DNA of 64,000 bases from Brevipalpus yothersi (Eukaryota > Arthropoda > Arachnida > Trombidiformes > Tenuipalpidae), in contig QZCP01000839.1 in the NCBI GenBank assembly GCA_003956705.1, positions 212,217 through 276,216 of the forward strand. The letters run 5' to 3'. A program made the translations under genes and the position numbers. Of the stretch, positions 54,627 to 64,000 are shown one piece after another (the first letter of the stretch is position 1; each line of letters starts with the position of its first letter). The notes below the pieces were generated by a model, which was not told where the DNA came from, did not search any database, and worked only from the letters and a program-made list of their open reading frames with translations.

Positions 54627-54956
54627 TTATTGAGCATACTTTTCAATAAGCTCATTCAAAAATTTGTTAGCGACTCCATCACTTCTGAGTCTACCAGCAA
54701 AAAACGCAGTTGCCACACTTTGGAGGAGCACTAGATCTTGTTCATTCCATTGCTTCGCGCAATAATTTCCCTTACATGGTAACAATCGCTCAATTTTCTG
54801 CTCAGTATCCCAAGGCATGTAGTATTCAGCATGAGATGGAAGTACAACTGTGAGAAGCGGAAGGATATTTCGCTATCAATATGGAAGAGTGATTAGACGA
54901 TACTCACCGGATGATAGTACAATGATACTGAATAATGTGAAAAATCCAGGCTCCAT
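54627..54956 (-). CDS. Uncharacterised small secreted protein, intact, 89 aa
   Basis: Two exons, 54956-54908 and 54847-54627, are joined in phase 1 over a 60-bp GTGAGT/CACAG intron. Exon 1 (49 nt) is a hydrophobic leader (MEPGFFTLFSIIVLSS) and the signal peptide continues to about SHA at the start of exon 2. The mature chain is about 65 residues, acidic to neutral, with two Cys (LLPCKGNYCAKQW) and a helical-looking tail ending in EKYAQ. A TATA-like element lies about 110 bp upstream. No family is recognised. Its gene plan (signal-peptide exon, phase-1 intron with a GGTGAG donor) matches the unrelated 210-aa secreted gene at 41.5 kb. Confidence 0.68.
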
Positions 54957-55061
54957 GTCCGAAAAAATAATCAGATCTGATTCACAATAGATGGTTCAAT
55001 TCAGATTGATTATGCTAGACCTTTCAAGATCAACTACTGCAAAGTAGGAAATAATGAGCTT

Positions 55062-55069
55062 CTTATATG
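55062..55069 (-). promoter_or_regulatory. TATA-like box of the 89-aa secreted gene
   Basis: Minus-strand GCATATAAGAAG lies about 110 bp before the ATG at 54956, leaving room for a leader of about 80 nt. Confidence 0.5.
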
Positions 55070-56690
55070 CTCCTTGGCGTAACAAGAGGCATTGAGTGCA
55101 TATATGGTATCTCTCNGGTTCTTTAGTCACCACTCGTACTGAAGTTCTTTCATTTAATATTCCAATTCAGTGGGAGAAAATATACAGGGCATTTTAGAAT
55201 GATATCCCCTCAGGGAATCGTCAATTATTTCTGATTGCAGTAGGCTCAATGTGCAATATTTCATGAGCAAGTAGCAGAATCATGACAGAGTTTTTCGACA
55301 CATAACATGAGTCAGACTCTAGGATTCATCAAAAGAACAATAGTCAAAAAAAGACATTTTCTGCTCTAGAATGGATTTATTTTAAACCTATGTTTTCTCA
55401 CTTCTTCCTTGATAAAAAATACGATGTAACTTCTCTCATCTATGTAGAAAGTTTCGTTCTTGAGATATGAGTGCTATTGGTCTGAAGTCTGATTCGAACA
55501 GAAAGAAATCTGGAATTGGATTGATCATCTCGAAACTTAATCTTTCTGAAAGCGAGTGCTCTGATAAACTCGCTGATAACAACTATGATGAGATAAAATC
55601 ATGAGTTAATCAAACAATCCAGAAAAAAATATGTTTGCTCAGAAATGTGATATCTCTGGAAATTGCTCTGAACACATTACAAAAATGACATCATAGATTT
55701 TTCATCATAAGCATATAATGCTTATGAAGTTTGAAAGTGTTAACTGAAGACTTTTTTCAATCATACCAAAAACACTCATTTTTAGGGCTGTTACACCATA
55801 TTTCTAAAAAACCCTCTGAATACATTATGGAACTCGCACGATGGCTTGATCATCTAATAATGAAGAGTGACAAAAGGGAAACTATTTGAATGAGCTTGCT
55901 CAACTCACTTGTGGATATCACATGTGCGCAGACAGCTTTTTTGTGTAAAGAGACATTCTCCATAGTTTGTCGGTCAGTTGTGATTTATCAATTGTCGGAT
56001 GAAAATTCACTGGTGGTTCAATGTCTCGCTACCAAATAGCTCCCCTTTTTCGACTTTAGACTCTTCTGCAGTTACACTATAGTACGGTATACTTATCAGA
56101 GTATGATAAGCACTGACATCAATTGAGCTCATAATCAAGCGCTGGTAGGTTGCCTAGATATGTCTCTTTGGATGCTCCAATCTGTGAAAGAGCCTAGAGC
56201 TTCCGGGTACTTATGAATAACAATTGGGAAAGATAAATTGCTCATATCTCAGAGGAGCCTTCAGCTAGCACCTCGAAACTTGCTCAGAATCTTTATCATA
56301 AGATGATCAGTTTATAATGTGTTCAGAGCAGTTTCTTGAGATATGTCATTTCTGAGCAAATATATTTTTTTCTGGATTGTTTGATTAATTCATGATTTCA
56401 TCTCATCATAGTTGTTATCAACGAGTTTATCAGAGTACTCACTTCCAGGAGATTTATTATGCACAATTCTACATCTTAACGATCAAACTGATGGATATTA
56501 AATTCTCAATTTAAAGTTAATTCATGACCAATGGAGTATTTGAGTTGAAAATTCAATATGAACAAAACATTTTCACATAGATGATAGCTTATACCAGTTT
56601 TGAATCATTATGCTAGAGAATCAAGTGAGTGATCGAATTGACTATACCGGGAGTTATTTCGATTAGAAATGCCTGACTGTCGGTAAAAGA
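55070..56690. other. No gene; contains an inverted repeat
   Basis: One unresolved base (N) at 55116. Apart from the foldback at 55540-56450 no structure or coding region is recognised. Confidence 0.5.
55540..56450. repeat. Foldback: arms of about 145 bp
   Basis: About 55545-55690 is the reverse complement of about 56300-56447. Shared words include TTGTTTGATTAA, CATCATAGTTGTTATCA and TTTATCAGAG in the right arm, with their complements in the left. Confidence 0.75.
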
Positions 56691-57060
56691 AAAAGTTTTT
56701 CAAAGGATGTAGAGACAGCAATTGTTCCTCTAAAGGTGATCTAGTGAGCTTCTATTTTCTTGGTTTCACTCCAAATGCTCTCAAACGGGAGAGATCCATA
56801 AAAACAGAAAGTAAGCGTGGAAGAAAGTTTAAGATGATTCCTCAATCCGAGTATATATTTCCACAAAGATGACAGTTGAACAAGCTCATGTATATTTTTC
56901 TCTCTCTCTCATCTCGAAGAAGCTCTTCATTTTCTCTGTAGATTCCGATAATTTCATCTCTCGGTAAACTCTAGCATACACTTTCGTGATAGGCGTTTGA
57001 TTGACGCGACAGCTTCGAAAAATATATTTTACTGGTATGATGGTAAACTTCATTTTACAA
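56690..57060. repeat. Inverted copy of block 50300-50670
   Basis: Reverse-complement match with scattered substitutions and indels; the shared core includes TATGCTAGAGTTTA(T/C)CGAGA. A short frame in the 50.3-kb copy is not preserved here. Confidence 0.8.
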
Positions 57061-58590
57061 TAAAGCTAACAGCATCATCTCTTATCTGATGAGGGGAGAG
57101 CTGTTCAGTCTCCATCAGCGATTCCAGCCGAAGAATGCGAGAAAGTTCAGGTTGATCGATAGCATGTGTATCATTGGGCCTGAATGTATACCTCAAATTC
57201 ATATGGCCATACTGAACGAACGATACTTTGAATTAGAGAGTTTTCCTTTGTTTATCTCAAACGTCTCTGACTCATTCTCCATGATATGTTTCCTGGGATA
57301 TTTATTTTCTGAAACCGCTAGCCACCACTCGAAAATTTGAAATGAACCTTTTCTAGTGGCTGTGTATACAAAAAGGAAGGATGAACACAATGAAAGGTTC
57401 AAGTAGCAAAAGCTTTTCTCATTCTGAGTTCTGTTCTTGGGAGGAGAGATAAAATGAACTATTCTCATCTCAGCACTCTACAACTCTACGAGCATGTGAA
57501 TACTAACCCAAAAATTGGTATCACGAATGATAATGTATACTTTTGGCCCTTGATCGTTGCAACCTTTTGTCTGAAATCATTTCTAACGACTACTGTAGCC
57601 TGTGACGATGAAAGATTCTTGTCTTAATTTATCACATCGAATCAATGTATTGGAGGGAGAAAACAGTGAAAAGAGGGGCAATTTGACGAGTCAGTAATGG
57701 CAATGAGAAGTTCATCATCCTGTCCATTTATTCCGACCGATGAGAAAATTCTTCTCATACGAAGGAAGAGGCCACAGAAGAAACGAGAATATACCGATAT
57801 TTGAGGCTAAGCTTGATTTGAGCGCTCCACATCAGCTGTCTCACGTCTTTTCTCAGGAGAAATATCGATGAAGATACCCAATAACGCTAAAAGTTTCCCT
57901 CTTCACTCATAACTTGGTTTTTCCCTGACAAAAGTTTTTATGAGCGGAAAAATTTGGGTTCTTCTGGGGCACTGAATGATGCAGGAATGGTCTGAAACCT
58001 GCCATTTGTAAGTGATCAATGTTCACTGGTAGTTGTTATCAATTTTGTGTATTTTGAATACGATGTTGATGATACCTAACAGCGCTTTCCTCCTGAAAAA
58101 ACATGAATATGGCACAGTCTCTCATAAGGTTACAGCAACCAAGTCCAGCTAAGAGACATAATCAGAATGCTCCAGGGCCTGGAAATCTCAGGTGGATTTA
58201 CTATTAATGTTCCAGGATCTTTTTGGAGAGTTTTTACTCTCTCATACTAGTTTTCAGGTGGCTAATACAGTAGTTTCTATGCTTTCGACCTCAGGAAAAA
58301 ACTCCAATATAATATTTGATAATCGCTATATTATTCAGCAGATTATGGAATATTTCACAGATCTTGTTGACATCAGTTGACTTTCTCATTCGTTATATTG
58401 ATTATGTTACAAGAGGCATCTCGATTCCCATATTCAGGGCCAAATTTTGACTCTGACCAGGGAAATCATTCCCGAGCTGAAAAATTTCTTGTACAACATG
58501 GATGGAAGAGTCTCATCTAATCTTCTGGTGAGGAACATAATCTGCTCAGGCCTGATCTCCCAACCAAACCTATTTCCATGAATAGATAAG
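57061..58590. other. No gene recognised
   Basis: Frames of 62-89 codons (57089-57340 plus, 58192-58380 plus, 58434-58622 minus) have no recognisable domain. This is the left flank of the hAT element. Confidence 0.45.
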
Positions 58591-58735
58591 AAAAATACTA
58601 GTGATGAGAGAAGTATACTCATATACTCGAGTATTTTTGGTGTACTCGATACTCGAGTATCGATTTTTTTTCAGGATATGAGTATATTCATTGAGTATTT
58701 TTTGAGTATTTTTGAGTTTCTCTGTTGATGAGCCA

Positions 58736-58850
58736 CAGCCCAGCCACATCCACATCCACATCCACATCCACATCCAAATCCACATCCAAATCCACAGCCT
58801 CATCCACAGCCTCATCCACAGCCCCATCCACAGCCACAACCACAGCCACA
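58736..58850. repeat. CCACAT/CCACAGC short tandem repeat inside the hAT element
   Basis: CCACAT(C/A) hexamers merge into CCACAGCCTCAT 12-mers over about 115 bp, upstream of the transposase start. Confidence 0.9.
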
Positions 58851-59075
58851 GCCATATCTCTCTCCTCCCTCTCTCTTTCTTTCGACCACATCATCATCAT
58901 CATCACCACACACACAAACTCATCTCTTTTCTCTCTCTCTCTCTCTCTGTCAATCATATCATCCTCATCATCACACACATTTACACACAAACTCATCTCT
59001 CTTCCAATCTTTTCACCCTCTTGCTCTCTCTCTCACTCACCTCGTTCACATTCTTCCTCTCTCCACACGAAAAAA

Positions 59076-60913
59076 ATGCCTCACGAAAGCGAGATGTGGG
59101 ATAATCATTTCAAAAAACTGGAAGATGGGAACGCAAAATGTCTATACTGCTTCAAAACTTATAAATATGGAGCAAGCACATCTAACCTGATAAAACACTT
59201 GAAAATTCATGGGAAGAAATTAAGTGATAGACCGAGTAGTCAGGCTTCAAGCAGTCAAGCATCGAGCAGTCAAACTTCATGTTCGAACTTTTCAGCCTTC
59301 AGCGCATCATCTCGTGTTTCGAGTCAGGCTACAATTGATACTCTTTTCTCTGAACAAGAGTCATACACGAGTGGCAGTAAAAAGGCGCTGATAACGAAAG
59401 CCATCGCTGTCATGATAATTAAAGACAATTTACCATTCGATCATGTCCATGGAGAAGGTTTCAGGTATCTCATGAAGGAATTAGCCCCAAATTTTCAAGT
59501 GCCTGCTCGAAAAACTAAAAAGAAAGAATCAAAAAAATATATATACAGTGTCGAGCGAAGAAAATTGAAGAGATTTCATCCTTGAAGAGTATCCCTCTCA
59601 CCTTCGACGGTTGGAAGGACGCTCAAAATAACATTTCATACCTTGCTGTAACAGGTCACTATCACAAGGACTGGGAGATGAAATCTGTAATTTTGTCATG
59701 CTGTCATTTCGAAGAGAGACATACGGGAGAAAATTTAATCATCGGTTTGGATGAGGTCCTCGAGGAATGGAATATATGCAAATCTAAAATTATTGCTTGT
59801 GTAACTGATGGAGCAGCAAATGTTAAAGCGGCAGTCAGAGATTGGATCGGTAAAGAAAAACACATCGTTTGCTTCGCTCATTCTTTGAATCTTGTGGTCA
59901 AAGATTCAATTTCAAGTGTGGGTAACTTCAATGGAATTGTCGAAAAGGTTCGGAAAATTGTTCAATTTTTCAAGCAAAGTGGACCAGCTGCTGATGAGCT
60001 CAGGAAAGCTCAGCCTCATGACAGATTCTTGAAGGTCAAACAAGATGTTGCAACTAGATGGAACGCAACGTATATCATGTTGAAGCGATTTGTAGCAATT
60101 CAAGACTTTATCAGCCTTGCATTATCTCGATTGAGTGATCCAAAAACACCCAAACCAATCCGTGGATCTGATAAACAGATCCTGGTTGATTCTCTGAAGT
60201 TATTGAAACCTTTCCTCTCTGTTACTGAGGAAATGTCAGCTGAAAAGAGGGTCACCCTTAGCAAAGCTATTCCAACTGTTTTCTATTTGATCAAATTTCT
60301 CACAAATACCAAGTCGGATTCACTGACTCAGATAGGCACACTTCTGAAAGATGCTCTTGTCCAAAATGTTGGGAATAGGTTCAGAGAGATTGAAAGTAAT
60401 ATTGCTTCAGTTATCGCTACTATACTCGACCCTCGCTTCAAAATAATGAATATCCAATCATCGAGAGCCCTCACAGTTGCCTTAGATACAATCAATAAGC
60501 TCATACCTTCCTCACCACCTCCTCCCCCAGAAAGTGATGATGAGATGGAAGAAAATGATCTCTGGCAACTGCATGAAGAAGAGGTCAACAAACTGCACTC
60601 TAGTAGACCAAAACGAAGCAAATCAGGCTTGTCCTCCAAGCTTACTGAGTATATTCATGCTGAAATAAAGCCTGTGAAAACGAATCCTCTTCAGTATTGG
60701 TCAAATGCAAAGAGTGGTTATTGGGAGATTGCTGAGGTAGCAGCCAATTTCTTGAGTATTCCAGCAACCTCCGTTCCAAGCGAGAGAGTTTTCTCTAGAG
60801 CTGAATCAACTGTGACTGAAAAACGAAATAGACTCAAACCAGAGTCTGTCAATATGATCCTTTTCCTTAATTCTTTGTCAATTGATGACCTAAAGATCAA
60901 TTCCATTAATTAA
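59076..60913 (+). pseudogene. hAT transposase, one frameshift
   Basis: The first part (59076-59585) starts at ATG 59076 and contains a BED zinc finger with W8, C22, C25, H41 and H45, then KDNLPFDHVHGEGFRYLM. The second part, in another frame, runs from about 59550 to 60913. It contains LTFDGWKD, VTDGAANV, FAHSLNLVVKDS, and the C-terminal dimerisation region NFLSIPATSVPSERVFSRAE. The Asp, Asp and Glu positions expected for catalysis are present. The frame changes within an A-rich stretch at about 59510-59550, so the copy is probably inactive, unless this is a sequencing error in a homopolymer. The CT- and CCACAT-rich stretch before the ATG is untranslated. Confidence 0.9.
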
Positions 60914-61065
60914 ACTCGTTTCTCAATGATTTTCTCTGGATGAGTATTTTATGAGTATTTTTTGATTACTTTTTTTGTATTCGAGTATACTCGATTACTT
61001 TTGGTGTACTCGAGTATATACTCGAGTGAGTATTTTTGATGTACTCGCCCATCACTAAAAAATAC

Positions 61066-62102
61066 TCCTAATTACATGATATTGAAGCGATCTCGAGGAA
61101 TGTGAAGAATAAATCTTGCCAATTCTTGCTATGACTAGTATCTGCTCGGATGAACTGGAAGTGGGATGGTAAGAATTCAAAAAAATTAAGAGCGTTGATA
61201 ATCAGTAGTTTGAGAAGGAGAGAAAGTTTTTCCATGATATCTCTGATTATAAGAAAATCAATTTTGCCACCCAGTTCTCTCTCCAAAAATTCCATTGAAT
61301 TCAGATGGGAAAAAGAGCGCATCACCCTAGCAATCATCCAATTTTTCATATTAACTCTAATCTACTCTCACAGTCATATTCAAAATAGGGAAGACATGAA
61401 ATCTCCAATCGAAAACACACAAAAGTGTTTTCCAATATTTGATAAACTGATGAATGTGAATTTTCTGTTTATCTTTGGTATGTACAATGGATGATTTTCT
61501 CTTCTATCAGCTACATTATGCTCAGGAATGTAAGTTTTCTTCCTCTCTTTCAGATTAGATGGTGGATGTATTTCAGCAACTTCCATCGAATCAATGTGTG
61601 ATAGATTAATTCTCTCATGACAGAACCATTGAAAATAGTGAGAGTTGGAGCAACAGTTGTTCAAAAACCGATGAGTATTTTCTTTTTTCAGCTGCCATCA
61701 ATGCATGTATTTTCAACCAGATTATATATTCATAATTTTTGAGTTTCTGATGTACGATCAGAAATAGGAGTGATCATATAACGGGAGAGGGTGATCTCTC
61801 ACCGACTCCCTGATGATAAAATGTAGGAAGGATCGTATACTGTGAGAGTTTCCACTTGAGAAAATAGAGGGAAATTTACGATGAGTTAGGGGATGGTCTG
61901 GAAGCTCATACTCCACGAAGAAGATCATGAGCACTGGATGCTAGATTTCCCGACTTTATATTGGAAAACTCTCTGATTGTTATTTTCATTAGCTTCCTAT
62001 TCCTCGTTCAGAAGAGATAGTAACTCACAAGCAATTCATTTTTGATTCATAAGGGTGGTTCATTTTCTCGAAATCTGATCTGTTCTTTTCTTTCCAATAA
62101 GA
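61066..62102. other. No gene recognised; start of inverted duplication arm C
   Basis: Overlapping frames on both strands at 61068-61494 have no family match. From about 61430 the sequence pairs with 48080 downward. Confidence 0.45.
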
Positions 62103-62935
62103 ATGATGTGGCTTCTTCTAACTCCAATGTTTATTGTATCAGCATATGGTGAGTTCCGTGAGAATTTATATGTATTCCCTCTCCAATGGAGAAAATACTC
62201 TATTCTTTTCATTTGCTAAGCTTTCAGCCCAATCATTCAGGACGAAGCAATAGGAGGACGTCATGAGGAAGATCTATGTCTGGGGAGAAAACTTACATAA
62301 TAACCTCGATTATTTCATGCGATCAATAGAATCAGTTCTCAAAAATCAGTAAAAAACTGACTGAAAAAGAGAAAAACATTCTTGAGGAAGCTAAGAATAC
62401 TCTCACGTCCATCAACTTGTTTGAAATTGAGAACAAAGCTTCGGAAATCGCTGAGAGATTGAATTTGACTGAATTCCATATGGAAATATGTCCCAATCGG
62501 CCAATCTATAAACCTCTCTTCTATCGACACATTGTTTTCGACGAGGGTGGAAAATGCCGGCAAGAGGAGCACAGAACTCAAGGAGAGCATTTAGAAGCTA
62601 TCGTCAGTCAATATCTCTATGTGATCAAACCATTACTTGAAGAAGCCAAGGTAATATCCAGACCAGATGTACAAGAGCTTTTGGATTTTTTAGATCCGGT
62701 GAAACTACTCAAAAAATTCGAGCACATAGCAGTAAAAGCTGCTAAGATTCTGCAGGAAATTGATTGGTTCTGGCCAGAGAAATGTAATCTTGTTATCGGT
62801 ACTTGTGTGTATGACGAAAAGTTTGCTTGCCTATGTTACTATAGTCCCAAATCGAAGCTTTCAAAATTTTATGCTAACGTTTATAAGAAACGTAAAGGTG
62901 AGAAAAGTATCATAATCTCATCTAGTCCCAACTGA
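62103..62935 (+). pseudogene. Secreted-protein paralog with damaged splice acceptor and frameshift
   Basis: Exon 1 (62103-62148, 46 nt) encodes MMWLLLTPMFIVSAY and ends in a good GGTGAG donor, exactly as in the 41.5-kb gene. The body (about 62336-62935) matches that gene: EIENKASEIAE, the NLT sequon, EICPNRP, IYKP, DWFWPEKC and an FACLCYY-like end. At the place of the acceptor TAG in the intact gene this copy reads TGC. The first codons of exon 2 carry a one-base insertion relative to it, so exon 1 cannot join in frame. An unseen extra exon is the alternative. Confidence 0.6.
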
Positions 62936-64000
62936 TCAACATTTTCGAGTAAACTGCCAGTGGGAACGTTATCACCGCTTATCTAGCTCTCTTGGTTGCC
63001 TTCTGAAATGTGAGACTTTACTGTGTCCAGCTCATGATCGTGGTCGTCGATTTCTATCATGGCTCAAATGTTTGAATAAATCAAATTCCATTAAATCCAA
63101 TCCCCTCTGATTTTTCTTCAGAACATGGAATAGTATATCAATATTGTTATCAGAATCAGGAGTTGAGTGTGGGTCAAGAGAAGGAGAGATTGATCCATAT
63201 TGATTATGCTTCATCATCATGCCTATGGCTCAAAGACAGCGAGCTGATTCCGATGAATCTCCGATCGCTCTTCTCGTTTGCTGAAAAATGGTGATATTAA
63301 ACCACTCCAGTGGCCAAAAATTTCACAAAACATTTTTTGTTGTGGGTATTCTGTATGATGAGACTAGAAAGATACACCAATTATAGAATGGCTCCGTAGG
63401 AGTCGATTGGAATAGGGGTTGACTGAGATTAGAAAATTAATTTATATTTGTTAGCATCTCTTCAGAGCGCGCCCAGATCTTTTACTTTCTCTTCGTCTCT
63501 TTCTTTTCCCATGCTCCAATTTACCTTTTCACACACTTACAAAGATCATGAGAGCAAATATTTCTTGATAAAATTCATAAACGAGTCGTCTAAGGTGACT
63601 GATAACTTATTCTGGATCCTGGACGCAAGATGGGTCATTGAATTTCAGAGCCTCTGGCCCATGATAAGCTAGTTGCATGCAGTCATAATTCAATTTCTCA
63701 CTCTTACAATCGAGCTGATAGCTGTAAGGTTGGAAGGACATTTGACCTCCAATGGGCGATAGTGATGTGCCTAAGCAAATTATCACTCTTGAGCAAGTGA
63801 GATCTTTTTTAGAGGAGAAAAAATAATCAAGCTTGCAATGATTTTCGTGCTACAATATCCACGAACTGAAGCTCATGGAGATATCTCTCCATGATTCTCG
63901 CCAAGAAGCTCTTGAATTTTCGTTTCAAAAGCTTCATATCTCAGTAAACTTCAACATTTTCATTTTTGTCTAGCATTTGATTGATGTCACAGCTTTTGAT
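62936..64000. other. No intact gene; repeat sequence at the window end
   Basis: The stretch matches arm A (46.3-47.1 kb inverted) and block B (50.7-51.15 kb). Frames such as 63448-63672 are not conserved in the other copies. Confidence 0.5.

Larger units (their letters stand above)
58591..61065. mobile_element. hAT-family DNA transposon with 8-bp target duplication
   Basis: The element spans 58599-61057 (2459 bp), flanked by the exact 8-bp direct repeat AAAAATAC (58591-58598 and 61058-61065), the hallmark target size of hAT. Terminal inverted repeats start TAGTGATG(A/G)G. Subterminal regions on both sides carry copies of a TACTCGAGTA palindrome. Inside is a plus-strand transposase with a BED zinc finger and hAT dimerisation domain, broken by one frameshift. 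The clean target duplication suggests a fairly recent insertion. Confidence 0.93.
61430..64000. repeat. Inverted segmental duplication, arm C (continues past window)
   Basis: This is the colinear reverse complement of 45640-48080, but it still contains the body of the secreted-protein paralog. The end of the window falls inside the copy of the conserved SIKC frame (TAG at 63970-63972, minus). Confidence 0.8.

Noticed and set aside
58570..58996. Asp-Val and His-Ile repeat proteins near the hAT start
   Set aside because: They are translations of the CCACAT tandem repeat, upstream of the transposase ATG.
61068..61494. Antisense pair of frames right of the hAT element
   Set aside because: Two frames of 93 and 114 codons overlap each other; neither shows a motif, and AT-rich DNA gives such frames by chance.

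Overview
This is AT-rich nuclear DNA from an animal. It has split genes with many very short introns (57-73 bp in the sterol O-acyltransferase-like gene), animal gene families (KNL1-type kinetochore scaffold, TAGAP-like RhoGAP, MBOAT acyltransferase, SCP2 proteins), a non-LTR retrotransposon, a hAT transposon and heavy (GA/CT)n microsatellites. A small-genome arthropod such as an acariform mite would fit, but nothing here fixes the species. The window has two N gaps (9676-9906 and 36521-37464) and single Ns at 23869 and 55116. All exon joins were made by eye from GT/AG sites, reading phase and family resemblance.

1-4545 (minus): an intact endonuclease-reverse transcriptase ORF of 1137 aa. It is followed, not preceded, by a second open frame in the same frame (stop TAA, three bases, ATG) that runs off the window edge. 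A third frame (+1), coding for a strongly coiled-coil-like protein, lies entirely inside the second.

6322-12391 (plus): two sterol-related genes in a row, an ACAT/SOAT-like MBOAT acyltransferase (7 exons) and a protein made of two tandem SCP2 domains (7 exons, C-terminus SNL). At 13373-14686 (plus) there is a single-exon, His/Pro/Cys-rich protein with one C-terminal membrane segment.

14744-20935 (minus): a tandem duplication of a gene I identify as KNL1/Spc105. Both copies keep a SILK motif, a nearby KLFF (RVxF-like) motif and the C-terminal RWD-like region. One copy (about 986 aa) carries an array of 81-residue repeats; the other (about 529 aa) lacks it. The duplicated promoter holds an E2F-like site and a CCAAT box.

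21177-30618 (minus): a TAGAP-like RhoGAP gene with large introns. These introns and the region up to 36.5 kb are full of (GA)n/(CT)n tracts.

37465-64000: a gene-poor mosaic of old inverted and direct repeats (foldbacks at 39281-40505 and 55540-56450, a 2.5-kb inverted duplication 45.6-48.1 / 61.4-64.0 kb) and a nearly complete hAT element with an exact 8-bp target duplication (58591-61065). Hidden in it are genes for small secreted proteins. Each has a first exon of 46-49 nt that is just a signal peptide, followed by a phase-1 intron. I find one intact 210-aa gene (41453-42257), one broken paralog (62103-62935), one relic with the gene body deleted (about 47.1 kb), and an unrelated 89-aa gene with a TATA box (54627-54956). 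This secreted cluster and the unusual retroelement ORF layout are the least ordinary parts of the window.
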